Source of the DNA: Apostichopus japonicus
Taxonomy: Eukaryota > Echinodermata > Holothuroidea > Aspidochirotida > Stichopodidae
Length of the DNA stretch: 64,000 bases
Direction of reading: 5' to 3'
Assembly (NCBI RefSeq): GCF_037975245.1
Contig: NC_092573.1
Location: 1,546,001 to 1,610,000 of the forward strand
Translations under genes and position numbers: made by a program
The notes under the pieces: model-generated
What the model was told of the DNA's origin: nothing
Database searches by the model: none
Seen by the model: only the letters and a program-made list of their open reading frames with translations
Shown here: positions 12,966 through 24,945 of the stretch, one piece after another
Layout: the number at the start of each line of letters is the position of its first letter
Position numbering within the stretch: the stretch's first letter is position 1

Positions 12966-15384
12966 TGCTTTCAGAATTTGACTGTTCGGAAGTGAATTAA
13001 TTTTTCAAAGGAATTTTTATCCTTGCTTGGTTTTATATTTGCATATTATTCAATAACCATCCCTCAGTCTAGTACAAGACATTTACTTAAATGGTTATAC
13101 ATTAATCATTGGTAATCATTGGCTGTTACAAATAAGCAAGCTATTAATTGTTCAATCCATTACACAAATTTTGTTTTCTCAAAATTTAATATATGATTCC
13201 ATTTATTCGTACAAATCTTGTTTAAACTCATTTGCATTTTTTCATTGTTCTTGGAATGATTTTGATGGAATTAATGTTTCTTGAAAGATTTTTAAGTCAA
13301 ATCTGTTGCAAACATTTATCATTCATCACTATGCTTGATGGATATCTTTGGCTTTACTTTCAGCATTGAAAAATATAAGTCTAGGAAGCAACAAAAAGTG
13401 AACATAATTTAAAAAAAAATTTTTTTACCCAGATTACTAGGAAGTTTTGAGACATATTTTACGAAGATTCAGGCTATGTCGACACAAATTTCATTCACAC
13501 TCAAAGTTTGGCATAATTATCTAGAATAACACAATTCTCGGTAAATCATTGTTTACAACCTTAAGACTTCACTTTGCGGTTTTATTTTGAACACTTTCAT
13601 TTTACGAGAGTGGTTGTTCCCAGTTAAATTTCCCAGAGAGGGCAGTAAGAGTACATATATATAATATATATATATAAACTGTTCAGGATTAAATTCTTTT
13701 ATTCTTGAAATGGCTTCTAGTCAAGTGTTTGATGCTTCAAATTTCACTTGCTGGTGGTATTGGTGCTTAGTAGATTTTCAAATTTTTCAACTCCTAATGT
13801 ATTTTTATTTTATTTTCTCATTTTACTGTCTTAAAATTTGGTTGTACAAATTTAATAAACCAAACCTCTCTGTACTGAGAAGTGTGAGAGGCAGGCTATG
13901 AATAGAGATTGATAAATTCATTTTGTCAATGAAGGGCTGCAAACCTAAGGACATTATGCAGGTGTTAAATTCTCCAAAATTGATTAGGTTTTATTAAGAT
14001 GGTGTCTCATTTATGAGTTGATGTACTACCATATGGTTTCCATGCAAGCCTGAAAGTCTATCTGTACGGTATATAAGGTTCATGGGAGGAGGATAAAATT
14101 AATTATGGGGATGAAGTTAAGAGAGCTCTCAGTGTAGTAAAAGAAGGTAAGTCACTCTGTGGTGTTTCCACAGTCATGCTGGAAAGTTTTTCAGAGCGGT
14201 TATTTTGCAAGTGAAGTCTTTTTTTTGAGGGGGAGTTGGTTTGACTGAATCCTGTAGGGCTTACAGGACATAAACTTTAATACGCAGCTTGCATGTCTTT
14301 CTGCTGGGTTATTCTCCCCACTCCCACATTCTCCCCACTTTGTATTTGATGTGTAGGTCGGGATAATAATTTAGCTAAATGACCAAATATGTAGAAGAAG
14401 ACTTATTCTTTAACTTACTGACCAAGCATGAGGCTTGATTTTGAATAAAGCTATGAATACTTGCTACTGTACATATATTGTACACAACAAGGTTTGCAAA
14501 TTTCTTGTCAAGCTTTCTAAAGAGGTGTTTATATTCTGGATAAACTTGATCACATGGATCACATGTGTCATCACTTTTGAGTAACTTGGTGGATGCCTCA
14601 GTGCAAGTAAAACAGTTAGCCACACGCACTAATCAACAGTGCACTCGCGTTGCTGTTATAAACGCACTCAACTCACCGGCTGTATCATTCTGACAGCCTG
14701 CAACGATTGTACATGATAGTCGGACTCATTGCTTACAAATTTATCAATTCAATTGGTTTGAAAATGTATTTTTGCAAGATTATCTCATTTCATTTCATTA
14801 TAGTCTCCTGGACTATATGTAAATGTCCCTCATCATTCCCACCTCACATCCTCTCATACACTTCTCCCACCCTTTCACCTCATTTCCTCTTGTATCCTCC
14901 CCACCCTCCTCATCTTATCTCACCCCATTCCCATCTTCCCCAGCCCAACATTCTCCCTCAGTAGTCTGTACTACTGTATTTGTACAGATCAGACATTTAA
15001 CAAGTAGACCTTGTTCGGACTATCACTGTCTACCTTAACACAGGTATATTCAGACCCAATAAATTTGGACAGTTGAGCTGCAATTGCTTGCTACTGGTAA
15101 TTTAGTGACTCACCACTTTTCCCTAGACTCCTGTAAAATTTGATAACATTATGCTTCATACCTGGGTGAGCAACTACCCAAGAGGAATGATTAAATATGT
15201 AGAGAAAGGCTTGGTCAAGTTTCAAATGTCTTATTAAGTTGAAAGGCTGAGTTCAAGGGAGACCGGGTTTCTTTTCAATATTAATTTGTACCTCTTACAG
15301 TAGGTAATAAGAGTTTTTTAGCCTTCTTTGTGTGTCGAAGGTCTCTGACACATATTTACAACTCTAGATTAGAATGCTAGTTGC
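12966..15384. other. Non-coding DNA
   Basis: Holds an (AT)n tract at 13653-13676 and a pyrimidine-rich stretch at 14825-14950, whose two overlapping frames translate as Ser/Pro/His-rich low complexity. One short open frame before AAG|GTAAGT at about 14146 lacks an acceptor. I see no gene. Confidence 0.45.
13653..13676. repeat. (AT)n microsatellite
   Basis: Alternating A and T with one slip, in AT-rich surroundings. Confidence 0.9.
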
Positions 15385-15747
15385 TTCTCAAACTGCTGGT
15401 GTGATAGGAAAATGTCATTAACATTTTTAATAGTTGTTAACATAATTTATTTCGCTCAGATTCGCTTACCTGTCTCCCCACAACCTTAGCACTCTTGTTC
15501 TACCAAGCCTAGAATGAACTGGTAACCTTTTAACACTGTGCGCCCTCTATGACCTGACCCCTCCTGTCAATGCCCTTCCTTCTCATTATACCACCCAAAG
15601 TATCTACATGGTTCGTTTTCTGTGTGGATTTATTACCTACAGGTAGTTACTTCGGTCGGAACTTTTCGACTTAATTGTCTACTAAATTCTCAAACTGCTG
15701 GTGTGATAGGAAAATGTCCTTAATTTCATAGTTTGCTAACAGAATGT
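15385..15747 (+). repeat. Family A copy bounded by long direct repeats
   Basis: The family A core at about 15447-15600 includes CTTACCTGTCTCCCCACAAC, GCACTCTTGTTCTACC, AATGAACTGGTAACC and TTTAACACTGTGC. It is flanked by direct repeats starting at 15385 and 15687. The first 32 bases are identical in both and include CTGCTGGTGTGATAGGAAAA. Weaker similarity continues for about 25 more bases. Confidence 0.8.
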
Positions 15748-16213
15748 AGGCTATATTAAAAAGATACTCCAGTAGCATGATGTTGATAACTGCAATAAAA
15801 AACAAAAGTTTGAACTTTTCTGCATCTTTAGGTCAACACCACGTCCTCATAGCAGTTTGCAGTTTTGCAAATTGCTTCTTGCACATAATTCATGAATTTT
15901 ATATTCTTGGAAAACGTTTGGACCAGATCATTGAACAGCCTAGTGCCGCCTAATCAGCAACACTTCGGCTCCCTTGACACAAAGAGTATGATATTCATGA
16001 TCTCTTCCGCTTCAACAAACATTTGGTCATGTCATGTACCTTCTTGTATCAAAGGAATCAATTCGAGTGTGAAGACATTTTTTGAATATATATATATCAA
16101 ACAGCATTGTTCAGACAATCATTTATCGAGTAACAAAATTTTTGTGTAAAACTGTTAAACTGCTGGTAAACATTTTAATATGCAAAGATTGCGTAGAAGT
16201 CTGTGTTTTGACA

Positions 16214-16270
16214 CAAAACATTTATATATAGCGCTTAAATACAGCGTTTCAATTTCAAAGCGCTTTGAAC
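16214..16270 (-). repeat. Fragment of a dispersed repeat with AAGCGCTATATA-type tail
   Basis: Read on the minus strand it gives TTCAAAGCGCTTTGAA, then AAGCGCTATATATAAATGTT. This is the common 3' tail of interspersed repeats in invertebrate deuterostome genomes. A related piece ending in (ATT)n lies at 21503. Confidence 0.5.
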
Positions 16271-17764
16271 CTTCATTATTTTCAGTATCTAGGATAGTCA
16301 TTGAAAATTGTTACACATTCAAATTGTTCAAAGAACGCTGGCTACTCAAAATGCAAATGTCTGTAATTTACTGTGTTTTGACTACATTATTCTTCATTTT
16401 GGTAGTATTGTAGAACTGACTGACATAGATAAATTAGGATTCTGAAGGAACTCCTTGCAAATCAAATTGACAACATTGCATAACCTGTCGCCCTCAAGTG
16501 GTTTCTTTAATTTCAGGTATCTGTTTTATAATAGTCTGGTTCTGGTACAGTACTGCAGATAAGTGGGTTACGCACTCTGTGCTTTTGGTTTCCATTCATA
16601 CTTTTTGCAAGAGTCTCAATTAACTATTTCGAATTCCTAGAATGAAGGACAAGTTTTCCTTTTTCTTCTTTTCATGGTATCGATTGAACGTCCTTAAAAT
16701 ACATAGTTAGTGTCAAACCCTCGCAGAAATGAAATTGTTCTTTCATTCTGTTCATTGTCAGTTGGGGTTTTTCAAGCTACTGTAGTTGTATACGAATTGA
16801 AAGTGTAAGTTGTTCTCTCAACCTTTGACACAGTCATTGTTTTAAACCTCACCTTATTTCCTGTGATTACTTTTGAATTTCATAGTAATGGAGCCATTCT
16901 GCAGGTTTGACTAACCACTCTGTGGTATTAAACTTTCCTCAAATAGTACTTCAATAAGTTACTAACACCTTCTATGTTACAGATGCACTGTGAATCTCTA
17001 GTAGTAATACTGTGTTGGGAACTGTCTACCAATCTACATAACCACAAAAGGAAATTCTAGGAATTTCACTCTGATTTTATGAAAAAGCCACTCTGGAATG
17101 CTTTGTCTTCAATTTTAAGTGGACCACAGTAGGGTTTGATTGTGTCCAGCAATTTGTTGAAAAATGCACAACAAAGAACATTCTTTATTTCTGCCTCAAA
17201 TGTCAAGAAATTCATGCAGTACAAAATGAATTCTAAATGACACAGTAGATGTGCAAAAACCTTCAGAAAATTTGTTCCTATAGTGGTTCTTCAAATGCAG
17301 TCATCGTAAAACATATCAACTGCTAAGCTTAAACGTAAGAATTGTGGAGCTATGACATGGATGTATCCATGGATATATTATGATTATATTCCTGTTGCCA
17401 TAACAGCATACTCATGTAGGACCTCCATTGCATATATTCTTTGCTCAGTAACTGAGCTATGTGTTACTGAAAGCAGGTTATTCCAAATTGTTTCTTAACA
17501 AACAAAAAAGTTTGTAAATGTGGTTAGCAATCTATTGCTGTGGTCATTAAATGAAAACATCCATCAAAGTTGATCCATTCTGTATTTTATATAGGCAAGA
17601 AAGATTATATGTCTTGTCAAATTTATGAAGGTTATGAAGTAAACCACAGAAATTTGTATGAATAGTTGCGGAGGCTTTATGTGTATACATGTAAAAACCC
17701 AAAAATGGAAGGGATGAACATTGTCAAATACTTTGGAATTTTTAGCCAACAAAAGTTACTTTGT

Positions 17765-17885
17765 TCCTGTCTTAGCTATCTCCAATTAATATAGGCACTT
17801 TCCATCTACACCCCCCCACTACTCACACTGCAAACTCCAATCCCAACCCTTCATCCCCTATAACCCCCACAGCCCCCAATTAACC
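17765..17885 (+). repeat. Diverged family A dispersed repeat
   Basis: CTGTCTTAGCTATCTCC, then GCACTTTCCATCTACACCCC and a C-rich tail, in family A order. The divergence makes the call tentative. Confidence 0.4.
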
Positions 17886-18092
17886 AAAAAGAAGGGTCTT
17901 TCTTTAGATAATTTCCATTATTGAGTAGGTACTATTCTACTGTATCCTCTGGGTAGCATAGAGCTATAGACATTTTGTCTAATTCAGTTATTCAATTGCT
18001 GCTGTTTAGAATTTCAAGAATTCACACAGTAATTATCTTTTTCCCTTCTTCTGTCTCTACCTATTCCACAAACCTCTTCCTAATCCCTCAAA

Positions 18093-18150
18093 TTAAAATT
18101 ATAAAAATAATAATAATAATAAAAAAAATAAAGAAAAAAAAACTTTTAAA
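18093..18150. repeat. A-rich low-complexity tract with (AAT)n
   Basis: An (AATAAT)n core inside nearly pure A/T, ending in A runs. It could be a retroposon tail. Confidence 0.8.
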
Positions 18151-19544
18151 GGAAAACAAAAGAAAGAATTTAAATGGGGAAAGTTCCTTTTTGCACAGTA
18201 TATTGTGCGTTTCCAAATACCTTGATTGCTTTTAATGTATCGCTGGCGTGATTCAAGTCAATTTACTGGTTGGAATTCATAAATTCCAAACATAGTATAG
18301 TTTGATTATCTATAAAGGCAGAGAGAAACACTTCAAGGGCATCAATGCTCTCTGGGACTCTGAATGTGATACTGATCATGCAATTTCTTTTCCCTTGATT
18401 ACATTTGTGGCATGTTAGAGAATGATAAGCTCTCTGAAAGAATCCTCACAGCTCCTGAATCATCATTTACCCAGTTGGTATGAGACTTTTGAGGACATAT
18501 TTGAATGATACCGCAGCTTTTGTTGTTAGCTGCTTTATAGTGTACGTACAGTAGTACATATAAGGCCCTTCATTCTCGAACCTGGTAAGTCACGATTGAT
18601 GAGAATTATCGGTATGTCAAATGCATCAATATTTTAGACTTGGAATGCACATGTATGCAAGTTAATAAATCTCATTTTATGGGTAGTATTGTCAGATGTG
18701 TTATAAGTATCACAAAAGGAAATGCTTTGCCTCTATTATGTTCATCTTATTTCTTCATTCAGTTGATTAATTGGGCATTAAATATCGGGAGGGGTGGAGG
18801 GGGGGGGAAGGCCAGAGAAATCAGGTAAACAATGATCCATAACATTAATTTGTTCTTTTCTTTGTAGCCTGGCAAATTTTACTCTTCTCCCCGTGTACAT
18901 AACTGGAACTCTGGTGTACGTTTACACGTACTGTAAAGCATGTGCTCCATTTCAAGTTTCAAGTTTATATGAAAGGGATAGTGTTTAATAGTTGTTGTAA
19001 AGAAATGTTGACAAAGGGCATGGAAATATCACAGAGCACACATCCATAGTGATCAATATCCAGGGTGTAAATGAATGGTTATAATTTAACTTACTTTCAT
19101 TCAAAATGTAATACCTAGAATTTAATAGGAGGAAGTTGTGGAGATGTTGAATTTTTAACTGGCTGTTTGGAATATTGTCTACTTCTCTATTAAGCATCAT
19201 ATGTGGTTTGCCAGTTGAATTTATTGCGATTTTACTTTTCTGCACGAGTCACTTTTGGACAAGTTTTGAAAAGTAGCGGACATCCATGGCTTAAGTTTTG
19301 CCATCAAATAATTGTTAGTAAGTATGTGTACCCCAATATGAGTTTGAAATTTCTCTCATACTTTTCTTGAGAATTGTTGGTTATGTAGATGAGTCATGAA
19401 TACTACTTATTATCAGCTGAACATGGCTGTATCTTTTCAAAATCTGCTTTCCTGGAGGTTATGACCATTGAAATTATTCCCAGAAAGCAATTATTGCTTT
19501 GGCAATAAAATTCTTGTTGAACTTTTGATATGATGGCCATTATT

Positions 19545-19690
19545 GGAATTTCTAGCATATTTTGGAGGGAGACAATGCTAATGACCTTTATTAATGCACA
19601 TTTGCAACTTTGTTTGGATTGGGTGCCCAGGATGTACTAGGATGAACTAGCCAGGATGAACTAGCCAGGCTGTCTTTCTCATCTTGTCAG
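19545..19690 (+). repeat. Family C dispersed repeat
   Basis: Contains ATTTCTAGCATATTTTGGAG, a CAATGCTAATGAC box and a duplicated AGGATGAACTAGCC. The same order, TTTCTAGCATATTT...GATGAC...GGATGAACTGGCC, occurs at 29074. The first part also occurs in the tandem duplication at 34197. Confidence 0.55.
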
Positions 19691-20567
19691 ATGGAGCTTG
19701 CCTTTTTCATGGTCTAAACAATATTATTGAATTTACCCTACAGGTCAGGATGCTATAAATCAACTGAATGGCAGAAGTCGAGCAATGCTCATGAAAGAAA
19801 CATTAAGTACCCAAATTGCCTCACAGTCGAATGTAATTTGTGATAATTTACTGAACGACCTATCACTTGTGAAAGGCCGTCTCCTCAATCCGATGTGTAA
19901 ATCAAGCGGTGCAAGCTTTTCAATTTTTTTTATCAGCAACGAAGTGTTTATGCTGATGAGGCACTCTTTTATCACATCGTCTGAAGTCTACAAACCATAT
20001 TCCTCATTCTACAGCATACTCAAGGATGAAAGGTCTTTTCTCTAGCTCTGCTTTCATTTTGTCACACATACAAATGTATGTTACAAGCCTAGCCTGTCCA
20101 CTATTAAAGGTCAAGTGCAGATTCCCTTCAAATTTACACAGATTGAGACGCTATATATCAAAACACTATACACCCAATTTGGAGTTCCATAATTGTTTCT
20201 TAGCTGTTTTAAATAAGTTAATTACCAAGCTCATCCCCTAAGATGATAGACGTCATGGGGGGGGGGGGGACTACCACAGGGGCTAAAATGTGCTAACCAA
20301 GATCAAAGACGTGAACAATACAAATATCAAAAATCAACAAAATATCTGAAATTGGTGCACAACAGTACAGAGATTTGTGCAAGTTTCGTGTTCTTCTAAC
20401 ACTGATAGCTCAGTTACACTGCACTCAGCTAGCCTAGCTACCTAAGACCAAGATTTATTTCCGAGTTATTTCTACAGTATCTTTGGGAAAGTTAGGTAAC
20501 AATATCCCATCTAGGCCTAAGTACTAATACAATTTTTTAATATTTCATTTGTTTTAAACAATTAACT

Positions 20568-20662
20568 TCACTCCTCTCTCACCTCTCTCCCATATGTATG
20601 CACACTTTTCTTCTACCTAGCTGACAATAGTATGTAACATTCTTGCACTGGTTCCCCCTAGA
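20568..20662 (+). repeat. Family A dispersed repeat, diverged
   Basis: ACTTCACTCCTCTCTCACC, TCTCTCCC and a 'cacacttttcttctaccta' box followed by TTGCACTGG match the order of the family. It lies about 180 bp upstream of the first recognised PTPN9 exon. Confidence 0.6.
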
Positions 20663-20841
20663 CCTCTATTTATGAAAACTTAGCATTTGGCTTTCAATAT
20701 ATGTCAATTTTCCATTTTTAGCATTGCTTCTTTCAGATATGTTGCAGAATAAATGGATAGATACATTGTGCATGTAATTCGTCTATTTATAAGTACAGAT
20801 GAATTTTCTTAAACACCTTTCAAATCTTTCTGATTCCCCAG

Positions 20842-20985
20842 GCAACACAGCTGTTTCTGAGTCATCTGAACAATATAAGAGAGAATTATGGTGCCACACC
20901 GGTGTCTTGGAAGATGGCTGTACGTTTCTTGATGGCCAGGAAGTTTGATGTGAAAAGGGCATTGGAACTCTTCAGAAATCATACG
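20842..20985 (+). CDS. PTPN9: PTPN9 (PTP-MEG2)-like, exon encoding the CRAL-TRIO N-terminal domain
   Basis: This exon encodes 48 residues (ATQLFLSHLNN... to ...RALELFRNHT) and lies between a TTCCCCAG acceptor and an ACG|GTAGAT donor, with phase 0 at both ends. The segment VSWKMAVRFLMARKFDVKRA is the CRAL-TRIO N-terminal helical domain. It closely follows the vertebrate PTPN9 pattern of a Gln-Phe-Leu helix, a Tyr-Gly/Asn-x-x-Pro turn and the LMARKFDV core. In the known protein this domain packs against the Sec14 lipid-binding fold, which places the phosphatase on secretory vesicles and responds to phosphoinositides. In other animals a short first exon with the start codon precedes this one. 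I could not find it, so the start is missing here. The next coding exon is 13,030 bp away. Confidence 0.9.
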
Positions 20986-21049
20986 GTAGATATTTAACCT
21001 GTTCATGTCAGTAAAGAGACATTATGTCATTTAGTTTGCTTTCTGTATT

Positions 21050-21190
21050 ACTGTACCTGTCTGCTCACGACCTTATCACTCACTCTGAAGGTGACCAGCC
21101 ACTCTCTGAGGGTGCACAGTGCTAAGATGGTTTCTCTGTAGACTTGGTAGAGCTAGAGTGCTGATGTTTTGTGGAGACAGGTAAGCTTGT
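21050..21190 (-). repeat. Family A foldback copy
   Basis: The reverse-orientation core ends in GAGTGCTGATGTTTTGTGG and GAGACAGGTAAGC. At its other end is a forward-orientation piece, ACCTGTCTGCTCACGACC. The two arms are inverted relative to each other and about 70 bp apart, so the unit could fold into a stem-loop. GACAG|GTAAGC is a near-consensus splice donor in the sense direction of the host gene. Confidence 0.65.
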
Positions 21191-21436
21191 CGCTAATTAA
21201 TATGCAAATCTGGTACTTTTGTGGTTCATGTTACCCGTTGGTTACAGTTTTCGTGTGGCTTCCGTAGTTGGAATTGCTTGAGAGAAATATTTCTCACTCT
21301 CCTGATAAATATCCATTTCACATGGACATTTCTAATGCTGGTTTCCTGCATCTGATTCGTCCAGTTTGTTGCAACATATTCCTTTGCATTTGTATCAGTA
21401 GTTCTCCCATTATTCCTGCTAATGCATTAAGAAGAT

Positions 21437-21502
21437 ATATATAGAGATCTTTATATACATATATATAAATATATCTATTTATATATAAATATATATATCT
21501 CC
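21437..21502. repeat. AT-rich tract with TATATA repeats
   Basis: Repeated ATATATAAATATAT words. More of the same lies at 21575-21610, on the other side of the repeat tail at 21503. Confidence 0.85.
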
Positions 21503-21575
21503 ACTTTGTGAAGCGCCATCAGCAGTTACTCGTTTCCTGGAGTGGTGCTATGTAAATCAACATTATTATTATTAT
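21503..21575 (+). repeat. Repeat tail ending in (ATT)n
   Basis: TTTGTGAAGCGCCATCAGCA, then GGTGCTATGTAAATCAACATT and ATTATTATT. This is the usual 3' end of an invertebrate interspersed repeat with a (ATT)n tail. It is related to the fragment at 16214 and was probably left by a SINE or LINE. Confidence 0.6.
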
Positions 21576-21969
21576 ATATAAATTGTATATAAATATATAT
21601 TTTTACTTCTTAATGCAAATTATGTAAGAGTTGAAGAGAGACATGTAGTGGTCAAGTATCCTTGTCATTATGTTTGGAAGGCTCAACTCTACTTTTGCAC
21701 TGTTCCATGTACCTAGTCTTAATATTGGTAATATTTTAATCAGTGCTGAGGTGTTAATCCTCTCCTTGGTGCGAACACACGCTTCCTCCTGTATCCTTCC
21801 TACCATTCAGAATTTGGACTGTCAATGTTCTGACGAGGTTTTCTCATTCATTGGCTAAGCCAGACTGCAAGGACTTCCAGGGTACATTCAAGCAACAGAT
21901 CTATTGTGAGGAACAAGATAATTTGGGAATGGAGTTTACATTATTTTATTGTTGCATATTTTTGCATTG

Positions 21970-22105
21970 ACTCTCTTGCCTCCCTTACCTGTCTCCTCAC
22001 AGCCACAGCAATCTCACTCTACCATGCCAATAATGAACCGATAACCATTTCATCACTGTACACCCTTCGGCAACCGATCTGTACAGATCAATGCCCCTTC
22101 ATCTC
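21970..22105 (+). repeat. Family A dispersed repeat
   Basis: CTCCCTTACCTGTCTCCTCA, CAATCTCACTCTACC, AATGAACCGATAACC and TCATCACTGTACACCC follow the family consensus closely. Confidence 0.75.
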
Positions 22106-22922
22106 ATCCCCATAGTTGGTGTACTAAAGTTTACATGAGTTCACTGACACTGTGAATACTGTACCACCTACATTGTGTATATATACCAAACCATCAACAA
22201 CACTCCCAAGTAACCTAAGAGACTGTTCATGGTGCTCCTTATATTGGCATGTAAAGTCAAGTTATTTATAGTTATATATGCATATAAACCTGGCCTTGGC
22301 ATTCCATGAAAAGACTCTTGAAAATTTTGTTGAAGGGGTTGATGTTCTTTAAAACCTCCATATTTTTATATTTTTAACTTTGATATGACTTAAACTGAAG
22401 ACTTGCTGGTTATTGTGTACTCTTGTAACATACTGTACATCTGTAGTGTAACATATGATAGGACACACTTTGGATCTCTTTGTAGATCTACTTGGTACAT
22501 TCTTTCCTAGCTGCTGCTGTTGTTGCCTCCTCCTCCATCTTAGTCTTACCCTATGACTAAAATTGTTTCAATATTTGTGAACTGGTTATTTGAACTTTTT
22601 CCTTAAACTTTTATAAGCAATATAAGAAGAATACAGGTTTCACAGCATTGCTCTCAATAGGCCCTTCCATCTTCCTGTAGTCACTCAGTGTCTCTTTCTA
22701 CTGCCTTTGTGTTTATGGAAAATCTTTAGGTTTGTCCCCTTAAGTCATTTATTTTTTTTATTTTGGTCACCTTAGTTTATTCTTGGTTTTTTGCTTCTCG
22801 TCCATTTTGTAAATCACTTTGCTTGTTGTCCTAGATTGTGTTTTTGTATGTATGTATGTTGTCTTCTCACAACAAGAGCACTCTCTTGCTCTGTCATGTC
22901 TTACACAATGTGGTAAACCTAT

Positions 22923-23006
22923 TGAAGTACTTTTATCTTTGGTAAATTATTACTGGGAGAACCTTTTGAAGTACTTTGGCATCTTTGGTAAATTATTACT
23001 GGGAGA
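22923..23006. repeat. Tandem duplication, 44-bp period
   Basis: Two units at 22923-22960 and 22967-23006 share TGAAGTACTTT and ATCTTTGGTAAATTATTACT followed by GGGAGA. The 67-codon open frame across it is a repeat artefact. Confidence 0.85.
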
Positions 23007-24005
23007 AATTGATAGTGCTTGAAATTGGAACAAGAATTCTTACTGCTTTTAATGTGCAGATCTATTTTTATCCAGATACAGAAAGGTACAATTAACTAGA
23101 AAAGGGAATTTTTCAAAATAAAGCAAGACTAATCTTTGCAATGACTTTGAGTGTAACATAATTTTAAAATGAAAATAATTCACTGAGCTTTCTCCTGTTC
23201 ACATGCACTCTACTGCAAGTTTCAGAATTTTAGATCCGAAATGAGAAGGACATTTATCCGAAGGGGTCAGTGCAAAATGTTGGATTTTGTTGTCTCCAAG
23301 ATCGGAGTGATGTACAGTACCTACCGGTGACAGTTTCAGTTTTGGTAAACACCCAAACCAGTTGAAAATTAGGCTGTCTGTTTAGAAGCACAAAGCAGTC
23401 AACGACGCGTGTTTTCTTATTATAAATGTTTTAGTTTGATGTGTATATAAGCGGCATCCACTAATTTATCAACATATGGACACAATTTTATTATCACTCA
23501 TTTCAGCTCTCTGTCCCATGCAAAACCTTTGATCTTCTGTTTGTGTGGGAATGCCACCATTGGAAAGTTATGTTATCCACTAAGATATATTCTTATCTTC
23601 CACAATTTTAATTACCCGCAAATTATCATTTGCAGCTCAAGATTACGACCAGTTAAAGAAGAGAAAATATGCTCATAATTTTTGAACTGCATTGCACTGT
23701 GTTCCTAAATGTCAAATGGGTGGGTACCTCTCAGCCAAGAGCGGCTCGCATATCTAGTTAGGTTTATATTTGATGCAGGTCTTGTGGGAGTTTGCATCGA
23801 GTACTCTTTAGCCTATATATGCTGGCCTATATTTAGAATCGCCACACACAGTTGAAGTCTTATCTACATTAACTGTGTGAGAGGCTGTGATAAAGGTAAT
23901 TGCACGACTGGTAGCAATATCATCATATACTTGGTGAATGTTTTTTTAAATTTTTTCCCCTTGTAAACCTTGGTTTGCTTTAACATCTATGCAGACGTAC
24001 TATTA

Positions 24006-24326
24006 CAGGGCAAATGTTTAAGGATTTTCTCCGGTCGATGCTCGGACGATCAGGCCTGGCGTTTTGGTTGTCAAAACAGCAAATTTATTTGTCTGGAAAA
24101 ATGTAGCAAAATAACATTGAATGATCTGTATAATGTAGGAGATATGTATAGGTTGGTGAATAGAACACCAGCTTTGGGGTTGATACTGAATTGATCATTT
24201 TGGAGGTATTTAGCTGTAAGGCAATCTAAATTTGATATAATCAACTAGTCGCATACTGGACACCCTCCACAGCTACAGAATTTTGGTCGTATGAGACGAC
24301 TGGACTACCATTAAAAATTTGCCCTG
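24006..24326. mobile_element. Family B hAT-like miniature inverted-repeat element, complete copy
   Basis: The left end reads CAGGGCAAATGTTTAA. The right end, on the opposite strand, reads CAGGGCAAATTTTTAA. The element is 321 bp long and has no transposase. GGTCGTATGAGACGACT near the right end forms a small hairpin. CAGGG termini are typical of hAT elements. The 8-mer TACTATTA directly abuts the left end (23998-24005) and recurs at 24331-24338, four bases beyond the right end, which approximates the 8-bp target duplication of hAT elements. A second copy lies at 44985-47720. hAT is an inference from the ends only. Confidence 0.7.
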
Positions 24327-24350
24327 TATATACTATTACATTGTATCAGT

Positions 24351-24418
24351 GATCTGTAGTTTGAACCCGGGCCTCCCGCTTTATATGCAGATACCCTAAC
24401 CACTAGGCTATGGATGCT
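24351..24418 (-). ncRNA. tRNA-derived SINE head (Pol III A and B boxes)
   Basis: On the minus strand TAGCCTAGTGGTTAGGG is a near-perfect A box and GGGTTCAAACT a B box at tRNA spacing. Between them a 5-bp stem (TCTGC/GCGGG, with wobble pairs) closes a 7-base loop with ATA at the anticodon position. The acceptor arms do not pair, so it is a SINE promoter region and not a working tRNA. On the opposite strand GAGGTTCGAAACC at 24431-24443 is a second B-box-like sequence pointing the other way. The unit starts about 25 bp past the family B element. Confidence 0.7.
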
Positions 24419-24749
24419 GATTGTATGTCCAGAGGTTCGAAACCGGTAAGGAAGGTTGCAAGTCCGCTGTAGGCGTTTGTCACCTGTATCGAACAATACT
24501 AGGTTGATTTTGGTGACATATTTTGCCTTACACTAGAGATCAAACATGATGCTAGCCAACTCGAATTATATATAAATATATTTACAGTTTTTTGACCAAA
24601 AATTGTTCCTTGTTTGTCACAACTAGCAGTTTTGAAATAGTTTATGTTCTTATACTGTACCATTGTCTGAGGTATCGGTTTGTAAGCACGATATCAGCTA
24701 ATATTGATTTCACATTTTGCGTATGTGGTATTTGTACCTGTGACATTGT

Positions 24750-24945
24750 GTGTGTACTTTGGACGTAGTAGATCTTACGGGAAGGAAAACAAATCAGTAT
24801 CTTGACACAGCTGTAAGAGTCATCGGGGGACAGCACTTGCCATTTGTAAGTCATCAGGGGACAGCACTTGCCATTTGTTGCCGATTTGTACGACACGATA
24901 GATGGGAAAGTACTTCTGTCGAAGGGAGATAGGTGAGCGTCATTG
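24750..24945 (-). repeat. Diverged family A copy with an internal 31-bp tandem duplication
   Basis: It ends in GGGAGATAGGTGAGCGTCAT, the family A reverse-orientation end. Inside, TCATCGGGGGACAGCACTTG occurs as one of two tandem units at 24819-24847 and 24850-24878. Confidence 0.5.

Larger units (their letters stand above)
15748..20567. other. Non-coding DNA upstream of the first recognised PTPN9 exon
   Basis: Probably intron or promoter-proximal DNA of the PTPN9-like gene. Holds the repeat tail at 16214, a diverged family A copy near 17765-17880, an A/T-rich tract at 18093-18150 and a family C copy at 19545. I looked for the expected short first coding exon ending in Glu/Gln codons before GT and did not find a convincing one. 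Confidence 0.45.

Noticed and set aside
14095-14150. Short open frame before AAG|GTAAGT considered as the missing first PTPN9 exon
   Set aside because: There is no in-frame ATG and no acceptor, and the peptide does not match the expected acidic N-terminal segment.
14825-15038. Two overlapping Pro/Ser/His-rich frames
   Set aside because: Low-complexity translation of a pyrimidine-rich stretch.
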